Shown: positions 21,692 to 35,100 of the stretch, piece by piece | How the letters are laid out: each line of letters starts with the position of its first letter | Position numbering within the stretch: the first letter of the stretch is position 1 | Assembly (NCBI GenBank): GCA_001414485.1 | Contig: LLEY01000123.1 | Coordinates: 1 to 64,000 of the forward strand | DNA: 64,000 nucleotides | Direction of reading: 5' to 3' | Source: Calycina herbarum | Lineage: Eukaryota; Ascomycota; Leotiomycetes; Helotiales; Pezizellaceae | Translations under genes and position numbers: made by a program | The notes under the pieces: model-generated | The model's input: only the letters and a program-made list of their open reading frames with translations | Told to the model about the DNA's origin: nothing | Database searches by the model: none

Positions 21692-22131
21692 CTAGACAAG
21701 AGAAACGCTTATAATTCTTTCTTCTGATTAGAGTACTATTATTATACAGGAATATGGGGATAAGATTTAGCATAAATAGTGAATATATTTCATAACCTAA
21801 TGTCTCTTGATATAATAAGTTAGTTCTAATTGTAGGCTGGGATTTACTGGAGGTGGCCATAGGCCTTATGATGCAACACGGGTGTGTTTTGCAAACTTAG
21901 AATTCTATTCCACGGGCTTTATCAAAAGTGACATGATTGTTTAAAGCAGCATTTCTCAAAGGACATTGGTGGTTGTTTACCCCTCCGTGCATCACCTTTC
22001 CACTACCCTGGAACCGAGATTGGCAAGGCAACCAACAATCCAACACCACCAACCGGCTACTCTAACGGCATTACGTATGATAATCACCACCCCGATTCCT
22101 GGCACCCAGAGTATGCCAGCAACAAAGAAAA
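21692..22131. other. Divergent intergenic region
   Basis: Holds the lost 5' end of the LysM pseudogene and the promoter of the plus-strand F-box-like gene. A frame at 21543-21860 includes one genuine LysM exon fused to unrelated intronic and upstream sequence. Confidence 0.4.
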
Positions 22132-23682
22132 ATGGACCGACTCTCGCAAGAAGTTATCAACCTAATAGCAGACTGTCTCGAACCCCATCCACACGGGTTC
22201 TATTATGATTCTCCCGACAAAGTCACCGGCCATAGTGCGGTCAGACCATCAAGCCTTCCCTTGTACGCGGCTATATCCTCAGCTTGGAAATTTGCAATCG
22301 AAAGGAGAACTTTCAACACCATTGCTTTGAAAACGAACGAGCTGGCAACCGTTGAAGCACTACTCGACAGCGAGCGTCGAACTTTTTTGAAGAGACTAGA
22401 GGTGTCTGTCATCCTGCCTTCTTACGATGAAGAAGCATACTGCAAGTTTGAGAGGGAGAGTGATCAGAACGCTAACAACGAAGCCTTCACAAAGGCAATC
22501 GAGAATCTGTTCAGTTTGCTGAAGTCATGGGAAACAGACTCTGTGGATCTTGAAACTGGGCTCGTATTCAAAGAGATATATTCGCTTTCGGACCCTGGTA
22601 GACCCGAGTCAAAAAGTGGAAGGTTTTGGGGTTGGAGTTCAACAAATCGCGATCTGATGGCAATGAGATGGCGAAGTTCACTTATTCAGCTTCTGCGGAC
22701 TGATGGTCTCCCTAATCTGAAGAATGTCAACTCGATCATTGTATACCCCCTCAACAGGACTTTAGCCATGAAATCAATTCTCGATATAACCCTTCGCCTA
22801 CCGAATATCAAAAAGCTTGATTGGTCACTGGAATATGTCGAAAATGGGAATTTTCATCTGGCAGACTGCGAGAGCTTTGCATCAACCCTTTCAAGATCCA
22901 CCTTCCCCAATCTCAGGGCAGCGAAGTTGGAATATTGGGAAGAGAAACCTCAAAATCAAAACACAAAACCCGAGAATTTAATTGGAAACAAAACGTACGA
23001 TCCTCTCATCTCGTCAATCTTTCAGACATTTGGTTATAGCCAAAACCTGGTGTCTCTAACACTCAAAGGAATCTTCGACCACACGCTTTTCTGGCCACAT
23101 TCGGACCAACTCCTCAATTCAGTCCTCTCTTTGTGGCCATGTCCAGAGGTGTTAAACATCAATCTAAATATCATAGCACCATCTGGGCACTGGTACTTCG
23201 CCGGTGCGTCAGGGTCAGATCCTGAGGTTGCCCATAGAGTCCCTCCACCCCCAGAAGACCCTGATGACCCTGGGAACTCTGGCGCAGATTCTTCTGACGA
23301 CTCGGATGGAAACCCATGCCACCGAACCGATCGCAACCACCCTCAGGTATACTTTCGTACCGTACCCAGTCAACAAATGAATCGAGTGATCCTTGCCTTT
23401 GCAAAAGGCTTACTGAAAATGCCTTCTCTTCGATAGGCAGATCTGAAAGTAGACGACAATTTCGGCCCGGAACCCGATTATGCTAGGTGGGATTTTGCCA
23501 TCGAATACTTTAAACCGGGTCGTTACTATGACTGGGAGTACAATGATTCCCGGAAACTACGATTTCATATGTTCGGGGCAGAATGGAGACCAGAGCAAGA
23601 AGCTTTAGACAAACTCAGGATGGTGGGCAAGGAGAGATGGGGAGATTAACTTGATGAAATTTATATCCAAGGGTGTTGTTGA
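22132..23682 (+). pseudogene. F-box-like protein gene (copy B) with two late in-frame stops
   Basis: ATG 22132 opens 434 codons to TAG at 23434-23436. The N-terminus (MDRLSQEVINLIADCLEPHP, then LPLYAAISSAWKFAIERRTF) has the helical pattern of a fungal F-box. The rest is a long Leu-rich body (LRLPNIKKLDWSLEY, LVSLTLKGIFDHTLFWPH), as in LRR-like F-box substrate receptors. The paralogue at 18368 continues past this point (MPSLKSADL); here the matching frame reads MPSLR-stop-ADLKVDDN, continues for about 70 codons with good similarity (GAEWRPEQEALDKL), and meets a second stop where the paralogue reads WGDTIEEL. The last 15-20% is thus cut off. The gene may still make a shorter protein, but two stops inside conserved sequence favour early decay. 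Substrate and role are unknown. Confidence 0.65.
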
Positions 23683-24826
23683 TATTGAAGAGCAGCTGGG
23701 AAGGTAAACAACTCAGAAGATTCAATGGACATAACCCGCTATATGTATCTCGCAACCTATAACTCACCCTAAGCAACACTTCCAACCTTGATTATCAGTA
23801 GATCTCTTCTGGCACAAGAATGCCGCTAAGTATTTTAACTTGCAAGATCCATATTTCATGCCTTTATCCTAATTTCATAACCACAAATGTCTTCCCGGAT
23901 ATTGATCGCTGAAGTTACAGACCATGAAACCAATAGCGAATGCAATTAGCGACTCACAATAACCTGTTCCTCTTCTCTCCATCACTTCGCTCAGGCAGCG
24001 AAGGTGAAGGGGAACCGACTATTATACGAAACACTTCAAGGATTCAAATGAATGAATTCCCACACTGGATCCAGTAACCACTCGTAGCCACTGTTTAAAA
24101 CTTCGAGACACGAGTAATAAACGAGCAGCCGTCCCATGTATATGGCGGGAAAGCATAAGGCTGGCGCATGTAGAAGAGTCAACAAAACCAATCCTAGAAA
24201 CACATCAATAAGCATCCCTTTGCAAAGATGCATAGAAAAAGTCACAAAAATCGTGCTGCAGGAGTCCTTCCTTTGGAAATTTAGACCCACACCCAGTACA
24301 AGTCCGTTCCGTACAGCACGAGAATAAACTACTCAACTAACTACTCCAAGTAATTTAGGCCTACTCGAGAGCAAAGTGAAGAAGAGTAGAGTAGCAACTT
24401 TAAGTACTCGGAAGTTACTCTGAGTACACATTGCTAGGAATTTACATTCTTTCGGCTTACGTCAGTAGTACCCGGGGTATTCGGCCCAAATCGAAACGGG
24501 TTTACTCTCAGATAGAGTTGAGTTGAATCGAGTAGAGCAGGAATTCACTACTCTACTATATATTCTCTGCTCATTTCTCGCGTTGTGGACTCATACTGGG
24601 AACTAACACCCAAGGGATATAAAGAAGAAGCACCGAGCTGCACTTACAGTACCAACAGCCAAGTACCCAGAAACGTAAACAAAAAGCAAGAGAGATATGG
24701 ACATCCATTTTTGATTCATCGAAGAGCCAACCCGCCAGTAAAAACAAAGGCTAAAGGTGAGCAAAATAAACTACAAGTTATTCATCCCAATCCCAACCCC
24801 AGTCCCTCCCAATATTACTGAAACAC
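23683..24826. other. Intergenic, no gene seen
   Basis: About 1.1 kb. The stretch 24310-24570 is rich in ACTC/GAGT words (for example GTAGAGTAGC and TACTCTGAGTAC), giving many small imperfect hairpins. No coding frame was recognised. The end near 24827 should contain the 3' UTR of the formate dehydrogenase gene. Confidence 0.4.
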
Positions 24827-26267
24827 TTAAGCCTTGTTTGCACCAGACGCTCCACTGTTCTTCGCACGCTCACCATAAGCCTTGGTGGCATAGTCTCCCT
24901 GGTAAACGATCAAGTCTTGAGGACGGTAATCATGCTTGCCGCTGAGGTAGCTCTCAAGAATAGCCTTGGTACCATCGGCGTAACGCTTTTGGGCATCGAG
25001 CGAGGTACCCGACATGTGTGCAACCATTGCGTTTCCACCACCGAATGGGTTCTTGGCGTATCGGAGAACGTGGTCCTTTGGTGCTGGTTGAGGGAACCAG
25101 ACATCACCACCATAACCACGGAGGTGACCGGTTGAGAGTGCCTCGGCGACATCTTCCTTGACAACGATGGCACCACGGGCAGTGTTGACGAGCCATGAAC
25201 CTAATAGTTGTTAGTATGATTCGTATCCAGTTGCGGCATGAGAACATACCCTTCTTCATCTTGGAGATCAACTCCTTGTTGAATAGACCTCGTGTCTTCT
25301 CGTGGAGTGGGCAGTTGATAGTGACAACGTCACATTGTGCCAACATCTCCTCCAGGGTATCAACACGTCTGCATCCAATCTCCTTCTCAATTTCTGGCTT
25401 TAATGGTTGGTAATCAAAGTAGAGAAGCTCCTTGCAGTCGAATGGCTTTAGTCTTCTCAAGACACGCTCACCAATTCGGCCAACAGCAACTGTACCAACA
25501 ACCTTGCCTTCCAAATCGAATTCGTTCTTGGCGGCAGCTGCGACATCCCACTCACCAGCCTGAATCTGCTCATGTGCTGGAACGAAGTTTCGGACGAGAA
25601 TGAGGATGGTCATAACGACGTGCTCAGCGACTGATACAACATTGGATCCGGTAACCTCGGCAACTGTGATACCTCCATTTGTCTTGTTGGCAGCATTCAG
25701 GTCGACGTGATCCGATCCAATACCAGCAGTAATAGCGAGCTTCAAGTTCTTGGCCTTAGCCAGACGTTCGGCGGTAAGGTAACCGGGGTGGAATCTAGCA
25801 AGTGATTAGCCAGGTTAAGTAATTGGAGGTTGAGTATGTACGGTGTAGTGATGATGACTTCGGCATCAACTAGTTCCTGATCGAACTTTGAGTTTTCACC
25901 GTCCTTGTCGGATGTGGTGACGAGAGTGTGTCCTGCATCCTCGAGCCATTTTCGGATACCAAGCTCGTTCTCAGTTGTGCCTAGGAGCTCTGGGACCTTC
26001 AATTGAATCAGAATTGAGCTGGTTTGTAGGGACTGACTGAATACATACATCCGCGGCATGTTTGCCACCATCGTATAATACAAGAAGTACCTTGACCTTT
26101 TCACGAAGTGAAGTCAGCGTTCTGATTCCTCCAATATTGTGGTGCTTGAGAGCTTGAGTTCCGCGGGATAACAGTCGAGCAGATGGTGGGGTCGCCCTCG
26201 TAGTAGAAAACGAAGCCACCGCTGAACGACATGCAATTCGGCAGATGGGCCGGGTGAGAAATACCAT
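24827..26267 (-). CDS. fdh1: NAD+-dependent formate dehydrogenase
   Basis: Four minus-strand exons (26049-26267, 25842-25996, 25250-25794, 24827-25200) encode 430 residues; the introns are 52, 47 and 49 bp. The enzyme oxidises formate to CO2 and reduces NAD+. The sequence is diagnostic of the D-2-hydroxyacid dehydrogenase family, FDH branch: [19 protein letters not shown], then [14 protein letters not shown], the substrate-binding [10 protein letters not shown], the nucleotide-binding [18 protein letters not shown], the catalytic-Arg segment [12 protein letters not shown], and the catalytic-His segment [15 protein letters not shown]. The first 45 residues ([20 protein letters not shown], then a Ser/Arg-rich stretch) resemble a mitochondrial presequence; many fungal FDHs lack one. 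In fungi it detoxifies formate from one-carbon metabolism or demethylation. The long upstream region to about 26800 probably contains the leader. Confidence 0.95.
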
Positions 26268-29200
26268 TGTGGATTGTTAAAAGGGCTGTTGGATTCGTTC
26301 GAGGAAGGTGTGCTGTTGTTGAAGTTGTACAAAGGTGAGGGGCGGGTTTTCGGAGGAAGGTCGCAATGTGCTGCTGCAGCCTCAACGTCAGTGATATATA
26401 CATAAACAGCAAGTATTGGTGGAGGAAAACAGGGTGCGGGGAAATTCATAAGCTGATTGGTGAATTGTTAAAACGTACCGTTTTTGTTTCTGAAGTGAGG
26501 AGTAGTTGAGGAGGTGGGAGTTGGAGGAGGTTTTAAAGGATTGAGCTTCCGGGGCGTGCCTTCCTTCTTTATAACTCTCGTCCCCCTCTCTCCCCCTCTT
26601 CTGCGGCCACCATTTCCACCCATCATCCGCCAAATTACGTCTCTCTTTTGGCGCGAACTCCACATGGTGATGTACGTGCGATATTGGCCCAGTCCAATCA
26701 TGCAGAAATGCGGTCCCTGGTCCCACGTCTCCGACGAGCTGCGGGAAAATAGTCGCACGAGGGAATTGTGTCATCAAGGTATCTCGACCGGAATCTAAGG
26801 CTTCGTTGTTTACTCGGCGAGTTCGGTATGTGCAATCCAGGGAAGCTACAGGGACCTTTGATGGAATTGATTTAAAAGCTGCTTCATACTCTTTTCTCGC
26901 CCATTAAGACTGTTTCAATCCTCTCAAAAGGCTGCCAAGAACCTTTGGAAGGTACGAAAATCCCCAATTCAAAAACAATATACTGGCTATGCAGGCAATT
27001 GGGTATTTTGTGAGTTGGTGGTTGAACAAGGGAAGCTTCCCCTCTTCTTCCCCGCCAACCCTGTTATCGATAGGCGGCGATGTTTCGGAGAACTCGGAAG
27101 TCCCACAAAGATTCCCCACATCAAGTCTCTCGGTATCTTTCCGATTCATCTCCCTCCAGATATCTTGTTTGCTTGTCTCCGCTTGAAGAGTTGGTACATG
27201 TTGACAAATTGATACGGATTTGTTTAGAAACGAATCAACCCATCTAGATTCCAGGAAAAGATTCCAGGAAGTCGGTTCGCCCTTGAATCCGATAAGTCCT
27301 CTGCCAAACACTGCCATGAACCACCATAAAAAGAATGCTCGGGATTAACAACCTTCTTGGCTGCCTTCCACACAGCATCGCAATTGCGGGGTAACATCCA
27401 ATAGACCCTCAGCTAGAGGCACACTCCGGAGATTTCTCCTTTTGACAAGGTCTAAATGACGAATAGTATCTGGGGTACTTTAGGGCGAGGGGCAATAGGT
27501 ATGAAAAGGGAAAACTTTCCCAGAAAGACAACCTTATTCCCCATTCGATAATAAGGATGAGAGACAAATCAAGTAAAAAAACAACAGCTAACGAAAGAAC
27601 AATGAGCACTCGCAGATATCAAAATCCCGATCCGACAACTTGCATTTCCCAATAGTTTAGCCTTCCATGTTTCCAATCTGCTGAAATTCCAACATTGTAA
27701 GAACTCAAGTCGCACACTAATTGCTGACGGGACTAGCAGCCAGTGGTTGGATAGAACGATATTGCTTCGATGTGCCTCGATCGGGTTATTGAACCCATTA
27801 TTGCGATCAGCGCTTATTAGAAACTGCGTAGAAATGGGGACTTTCGCATCGATGTTGAAAAAAGAAGTCTTTCTCGCGTTCAAAGCAATCGATGGTGGAT
27901 GAAGTTGAGGGAAGCGCGATGTTTTCGCGATCAAAATTTCGGGAATAGTTACTTTGTCGATCACGTGATTATAGAAACTTCTCCTGGAACCTCACTTTCG
28001 GTTCTTGAACAATTCTGCTCTCTTTCAATAACCAAAGGCCTTATTGAACAGCTTTTCTATTTTCATTTCTTACAAAACTTCATTCACAAATCTTGTCAGA
28101 AACTCCACGTGATTCCCAACCTCTTCGTCGACCCCAAGGCAGGTTTCATCCTCCCCGTTTCCAGTCTAAGCAACTCGTCTCAAAATCCGGGGACCCTCAG
28201 AAAACCCGTTTCATCTAACGGCCACATCAGATATCTCTCCACAATCTGATCACCTCCTACAGAAATGTTTCCTTCAGGCCACCGCTTCTCCGCAAGAGTC
28301 AAAGTGCGACCAGTTTCTAGTCACTATCTCGGCAGTTTTTACCTGTTTCTGGTCAGGATCAATTCAGAGTACGGAGTGCTGTACCTTTATTGAAAGTTCA
28401 AAATTTCCTCAGTGAAAAGTCAAGAGAATAACTCCTATGCATGATATATTTAAGATAGTGTGACAGATCGATATCTTAAAAAATGGTAACGGCAATATTG
28501 ACTTTCGTCAATTGCTGAATGGGGTATACAGCGCTGTTATATAGCACACCTCCGTCATTCCATCTCAACTTACACGTTCTCCAGGTCAAAGATATTCCTC
28601 TTATGAAGTTGATGGACTTTGGGGACTCTAATTCTTCCCTCAAGGTTTCAAATGCACCACTTGATTCCATACATAGACTCACTCTGGCATGACACTTCCG
28701 GAAAGAAGGAAGGCCTTTCAATGTGACAGCTTCAAATCATCCCCCAAAACTACCATTCACGCCTACCGGTTCGACCCATCGACTCTCATTCGTCTCCTCG
28801 TCTTCGTCCTCAAACTTCGTGTTCAGCACACATCCAAAACCATCAACCTCCAAGCAAAAAAGTAAACCAAAAGCAAAAAAACACAAGCCTCCTCCCATTC
28901 GCCCGATCCCCGATTTCCAAAACAGGACAGAAGTATATTTTTGTCTGGACTAGGCCTCCTCGTTCGCCCTTGGAATTCTTGTTTCTTCCTAGATCGACTG
29001 GGACGGCATCTGAAGTGTCTTCTTTAGGCAATGGTCGGTAGTCTGTCTTCTACAACTGGTAGAATACCGGTATACCCGTGGAGTTCCCCCGCGACGCTAG
29101 GCAACACCAATGCTTCGGTCGGCGATGGGTGAAGGAGAGTCATGGACCAAGACGTGGACGAGTCGAGCTTACGAAAAGAGTGGACATAGCCAAAGTATGT

Positions 29201-30054
29201 GGAGTAATGAAGATGAAAATAGATCACAAGGAAGTCACATCTGTAGGCATCGAGAGGGAGATATGATTACAGACAAATGAAGGTATCATAGATTGATAGT
29301 TAGGATAGATAAAGTTAAACAGACCAAGACAGGCTAATACTGTATACGAAAGCCCTTGTGGCTGCCCCTTCCATTCCTCTCGAATATGCATTCATCGCCA
29401 CTCCAGTCTCCTCGTGACACCCTTCTACCACCAAACTCTTCTCCCCACACCTCAACCCCCAAAGATGAGAAACCATGCAAGCATCAATCCCATCACTTCA
29501 TATACAAAAGTAAGCTCCACAGGAGGTATCATAGCTCCAACAATCGCTCGTCCCACTCTTCGAGAGTAGACACGATATCGTATCCAATACAAATAGACAA
29601 GAGGTAATAGAAAATAAAAAAAGATCGACCATATAAAAAGGTAAACATAAAAAAGTAAAGACAAAAAAAGGCCAGACCGTCAATCAAGAGGTATCATTAG
29701 AATAGAACTCCTTCCGTACAACAACAACTGCAACAACACATGGGATCTCTCTTCTGCTCCGTCCATCCAAATATAGACAAGCAAAGACGGCCAATGTCGT
29801 GGTAATACATAAACGTATCTTCCGAAGATAGGATGATCATGATTGTTCGATAAAAAGCGCAAAAAAAACCAATGTCGAGACCGCTCGAAATCCCAAAACA
29901 CCAAAAGTCTATAGAACAACACCCATCTACCCAAAAACACAAGCCTTGGCTCGGCAATTTTTTAGTGCGCTCGGGCCAGGACAGAACCCAATGCAGTACT
30001 GTAAGAAGCAAAATATTAGAATACACAAAGAACCTTCATGTGAGCGAAGTTCTT
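26268..30054. other. Long intergenic region, no confirmed gene
   Basis: About 3.8 kb. Frames of 60-137 codons occur on both strands (for example 26388-26777, 26904-27317, 27569-27964 minus; 27899-28249 plus) but none shows domains, conserved motifs or credible splicing. One plus-strand frame without an ATG stays open for about 100 codons (about 28725-29036) opposite a 62-codon minus frame. A ncRNA or rapidly evolving gene could hide here. Confidence 0.35.
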
Positions 30055-32197
30055 TCATATCCATTCGTTCTTGCTTGCACCGGATTTAGCTGGTGGTACA
30101 GGACTGCCGAGTGGGTTCCCTCCTAGTGGACCGCGAGATAGGGAGACGGTCTTGGATTCTGGGGTCGTGGTCTCACCAGCTTTCGATGATGTCGAAGCTT
30201 TGGAGTCTGATAGGACCACTGAGGATTTGGCGGGTGAGTACACTGCAGGACTCAATTGGCAAACCTCTCCATCGGGTGTCTTAAGGAGATCTGCTTTTGG
30301 TGTTGGTGGGAGGGTTTTGTTGGTTGTCTGGTAGTTGACAGTTGTAGACTTGGGGCTCAGTCTAGGGCTTGTCGAGTTTCCGGGTCGACTAGGTGATATT
30401 GATCGTGGAGCGACCACGATGTTTTGTGTTTCGAGTTTTAGTGGCGAAGGAGCAACGAATTTTGGTGCTGGTGTTGCTTTGTATGTTGTCGATGGGAGGC
30501 CGAGAGGCATCGTTGAGCTATCTGGTTGTTGAGGAGGGAATCCTGATAACCGTAAACCAATCTGAACTGTTGCAGTAGAAATTATCGATGAATCTCTCTT
30601 GTGACTTCGGCTGAAGATGCTCGGTGGTGGTGCTAGATCAGTAATATCGTATATCGAGGTGGGTTCTTGTCTCGATTTTGGAAGACCCAGCTTGTTGCTT
30701 TCTGGGGCTGGCTCGACTGGGAAGAGAGAGTATGATTGTTTCTTCGCGTGCCCTCGGTTGGCGTAAACGGGTTCTGGGTTCTTCAAAGTCTTCTGCTCGA
30801 TGGCGTTTGGAAATACGCTCTCGTTGAATCGTGATGTTGGTGAAGGTTTGCTGAAAGTTGGGCTGGCGAGAGAATCCATACTAATAACCCGTCCCTTCTC
30901 GTCTCCGACTAAACCAGCTCGGCTATCGGCCCGCGATGGTAGTTCTCGAGCTGGTGTTCGAGGCCCGGAAACAGGCGACATTAATTGATTGTTAAATACC
31001 AACTCATTAGGTCCCCAAATTCGAATCTCATGCTTCTTCGTATCCCTTGATCCAACTGGTCCAAATGAAGTCGTAGCTGTGTTCGATCGTAAAAATAGTT
31101 GAAGGAGTCCACTGATCAATCCTGAAAGATTGACCACCACCGTTGCAATCATTGCTGCTTTCAAGTCCCCATTTCCGTTGGTGAGAGATGCGAACCATGG
31201 AATGACGAATGCCTTGGAATTGTTAGCTAAATGGGTCACGAAATATATACCAACTCAACTTACCAGAGAAAGCAAACCGAGTACCAAATAGTAAACCATT
31301 CTCGAGGCGGCGATTCTTTGGTGCTCATCAATCAAGTTGACATTTGACAAGCGGAAGAAGATTGTTAAAGCACTGATAAGCATCAATACAGCGATGACTG
31401 ATAGCATGATCAATCCCAAGCTGCCATATCTCGTTAGATACCACATCAGCGATGCAAAGCAAGTGTCGTTCTCCGGGATCAAAAATGATGGAAGCCACGT
31501 CCCAAACAACATTAGCACAATAGTCACGCAACATATTGTTACGTCGTACTTTCCCCGGGCTTGAAATGGCATCGATCGTAAGGACCTAAAGGCGCATTCG
31601 AGTCCGAAAACTAATTGTATGTATGGCACGATGAAAAGTGCTGTGTCTGTTAGCAACCGCTTGACCACTTCCACCAGAAAGTAACATACCAGGCCACATC
31701 ACTTGGGCAAATGCTGAGCACCCTTTGACAAACAGAGATTCCAGACCCGTTCCTTGAACTCCTACGAATGCCAACCCTTGAATTGCAATTCCGATGGCTA
31801 GAATCATTGGAAAGGTCTCGGCCGGGTGCATTTTACTGATGCAAAATTTCCTGTCCCCATTAGCAACCATCCATCTGCCTGTCCCATTGATAACATACGT
31901 CGCCTTGAACTTTGGATTGCACCTCTTTGAAGCAATATAACAGTCGTACAGAATGCTCGAGGCCGTTGCCAATGCCGCCAATACATTAAATACTGCGAGA
32001 ATTATCGTCGAGGTCCTGACCGACTTGCTCTCCGCAAATACGAGCTTCTTAATCAACAGCCCAGTGGCATTGCTGGCGCTGTCCGTCGCCCTCACATTTC
32101 CCCATGTCCCATTGAAGCTTGCGTTGGCCGTCTTGTTCCTGAGAGCCCGCTCCATCACCAATCTTGCGGTTGTCGCCATTGTGTTGTCCTCCGTCAT
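30055..32197 (-). CDS. Seven-transmembrane receptor-like protein with long cytoplasmic tail
   Basis: Three exons (31690-32197, 31264-31640, 30055-31212), introns 49 and 51 bp, 680 residues. The N-terminal ~60 residues carry several N-x-S/T sites (NKT, NAS, NGT, NAT), suggesting an extracellular or lumenal end. Seven hydrophobic helices follow: about 63-87, 127-148, 163-190, 206-228, 235-262, 280-300 and 305-330 (for example STIILAVFNVLAALATASS and WPALFIVPYIQLVFGLE). The remaining ~350 residues are Ser/Pro/Thr-rich, with repeated SP and TP sites, and end GASKNEWI. The WPALFIVPYIQLVFGLE and PFQARGKYDVTIC segments belong to a fungal family of uncharacterised membrane proteins that I recall but cannot name. 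The layout resembles a GPCR, but no CFEM domain or known receptor signature is present, so signalling is inference. Confidence 0.85.
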
Positions 32198-35100
32198 CGA
32201 CGGTCCTCCACACGAGCTTTCCCAAATCGATTACAGGCAGCGAGCCTTGTTGTTTACGTTGGTGATGTGGTTAAGTCATGAAGACCGTAGGGGGTGTTCT
32301 TGTTGTGAAAGTGTTGTCTTTGAGTAGGAAAGTGTCTCGAGTGAGATGAAAAGAATTAGTGGGGCACACCAGATGCCCAGAAGAGAAGAAGATGGAAGAT
32401 GAAACAGAAATCTGAACCAGCAGCAGTGGCAAGGAAAGCCAACGAATGCAAAAAGATGTGACGACAGAACTGGTAGCAAAACCCAAAAGAATGTCAAGTC
32501 GTCCAGACGTCGAGACATCAGAGGCTTCGCACTGGGTATAGGGAATGCATGAAGTATAAGGAAATCGCCCATGCAGTAACCAGGCCCACGCGCGGGAGGA
32601 TTTGACTCCGGCTACGAGGGGGCCTTGGGGGTGGGTGGGTGGTGGGGTAGAACTCTCCAAGGCGGCGACGTTGAGTGGTAGTTTCACGGCACGGAGTCCA
32701 CTTTCAAGAAGGCTGGTGGTCTCTTGTGGGTGGTCAATGGTGACGACCTTGATGGAAGTTCACGGCCAAGACCCAGGCCTCGAGAGGCTCCCACTGCCGG
32801 CGATGCTGGGTGAGAAAGAACCACTCAGGAGACGAGAAGTACTTTGAATCGTCAGTCCATTCTGCAGCCAGTTGGGAAATAGTGGGACACTGCGAGCCAC
32901 GGTTTGCGGACGAACAGGCCGGATCGAGGCAAACATGCTTGTCCCGATCCGCGATTTGCAGCTAGGACCTCTTGTTGATGAAGCAGCTCTCGACGGTTGT
33001 TGTGTGAAAGGCATTGATGAAGCAAGCGGGCGGTTTCGGCTGGGTCGCAGGTTGTCGCTTAACCCCCTGATGGCAGGGGAGGGGAGGTCGCGCCTTGTGC
33101 GAGTCTGGGTCCGCGACTCAGCGTACCGCAGCCTCTCCAGCCTTTGGCTTGAAGGAAGAAAAGGAAGAAAAGGAAGTCTTCCACGATCCCTGACCAAAGT
33201 TGGCAAAAATCACAGAAAACGAAGCCATCACCAGTTGCGCATCTTTTTAGTTTTTTGGTGGACGATGCATTGATCTGGGCACAGAGCTGTCGGTGGCTCG
33301 CCATCGTTGATTGCCTCCATCAAGTAACTGATAACCGTCAGCCAGTCAAAGCTCGATACTCTCAAAGCCTGGCTAATCTTGCTTTTCATGGCTGAGGCTC
33401 GAAACAAATTATGGATTTGATAAGAATACAGCGTGTCGTTTTGGCGAGGGTTGAACGTCGATTCGATGAGTCGGGAATAGCCCACAATTATGGTCCTCCT
33501 GTGTCATTCCGTCGCACACAACGGGCTGCTGACGACATGCACCCGGGGAGCTCGAACTGCAGGTACAATCGGATCACGAACATCAGAAATATCGGAGCAG
33601 CTCCTCTCGATTGAAACAAAATCGCCCAGATCGTGATTTCAAGAGTCCAGAGTTCATCCAGTCAATTGCCCGTCGAAGGATTGTGGTCCGTTCTTCAGTT
33701 CGTTCTTCAGTTCTACCAAGGGTCGTGGTGATGTCTGAAGCTCACCAAGTCTCACGAAATGAGATGAAACTTCTCGCTTTCAGGGACTCGAGGGGCTCCA
33801 CCACACCACGCCCTGTTCTTGGGGCGGACGGTGTTCCCGGTAACTTGAAGCAAAACTGCAAGAACATAAATAATATATTGAGGGGCGCTCCCCACCGGCG
33901 AGGGAAAGGATGAGGCAGTTGGGTACTTCTTCGAACAGAGGATCAAATGTGATGATGCAGAAAGCTGACGATAGATAAGCTACCCTTGCGTTGCAGAATT
34001 TCAGCCTAGGTTTGTCAAGTGGCCCACTTGATTGACTAACCACTTTCGTTAAGTCTATTCCAACCTCCTCTCTTTCTCAGCTGTAGGTCTTGAGTCGTCA
34101 ACTTTTGAAATTAAAATGTCAAAAGAAAGATGTAGCAACTAGCCAATGAATCTTTGCATTGATGTAATTCCATCACTTTGACCAGTGCCACCATCTCGAC
34201 TCTTCCGCTATCCATTTCCCCGCGTTTCACAATCTGAAAATTCCTTTTTTAGATGGCGGACGACAGCAAACATGCATCGCAAAGCTATGTTCATGGCAAA
34301 TATAAATCAAAATACTGGTAGAATGGTATTTTTGGTGCCAGTCTGACAGGTTGTGAAATTGTGTTTTTTGATTCAAATGTTCCAAGTTCCTGGTGTTCCC
34401 TGTAGCAACTCGCAGAATCACCAAAAACAGCTCACCAATTACACAGCCCTAACGTTCTTCTCTCATCGCAAGGCTGGGGTGCGCTGTATATATTTCCAAT
34501 GCAGCTACCTACTGGTATTCAGCGCGCGATTGATTTCCTTTTTGGGCAATAAGATCTGCTTTCAACAGATGGCCGTTGTTCATTTTCAAAAATCAGGGTT
34601 CAACCAAATATCAACATGCCAACACCTCCCCCACGGCGCAAGAAAACATAGACAACCCCCAAAAGCTCCGAACTCGTAATCAAATGAGGCGCTCAACTCA
34701 ATCGCATCTACCCTCCAACTCAATCTCACAAATCAATACATTCGCTCCAAGCCCGGACCAACCCCCACAATACAAGCACCCAGAATCTTGATCATCCCTT
34801 TTAAGGTTATCACACCCGCAGTACTGCAATATAACTTTTTGCCCGCCGCCCGCTGTCAGCAGTGACAGACTTCGTAAATTTAATTTATATATGCTTGCTT
34901 CACATCGCCTACCACCCCTCACCCCCTCATCTCCCCCATCCCACGGTCTATCCGGAATCCGAATGCGAAGGATTCCTCAAGAACAAGGACCAGCAGACGT
35001 CAAAAGGGACTTTTCGAAATGAACTTCTCACTGCCTTATTCGCCCACGCGCCCCCGGAGAAATTTGTTTCTGCAAAGGTCCCTGATCTAACCCTTCGTCC

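Noticed and set aside
26904..27317. 137-codon minus-strand frame as a gene
   Set aside because: No recognisable motif and no intron signals; overlaps similar-length frames on the other strand.
28725..29036. Plus-strand open frame of about 104 codons
   Set aside because: No ATG, no acceptor of quality at its 5' end, and another frame on the opposite strand; likely chance.
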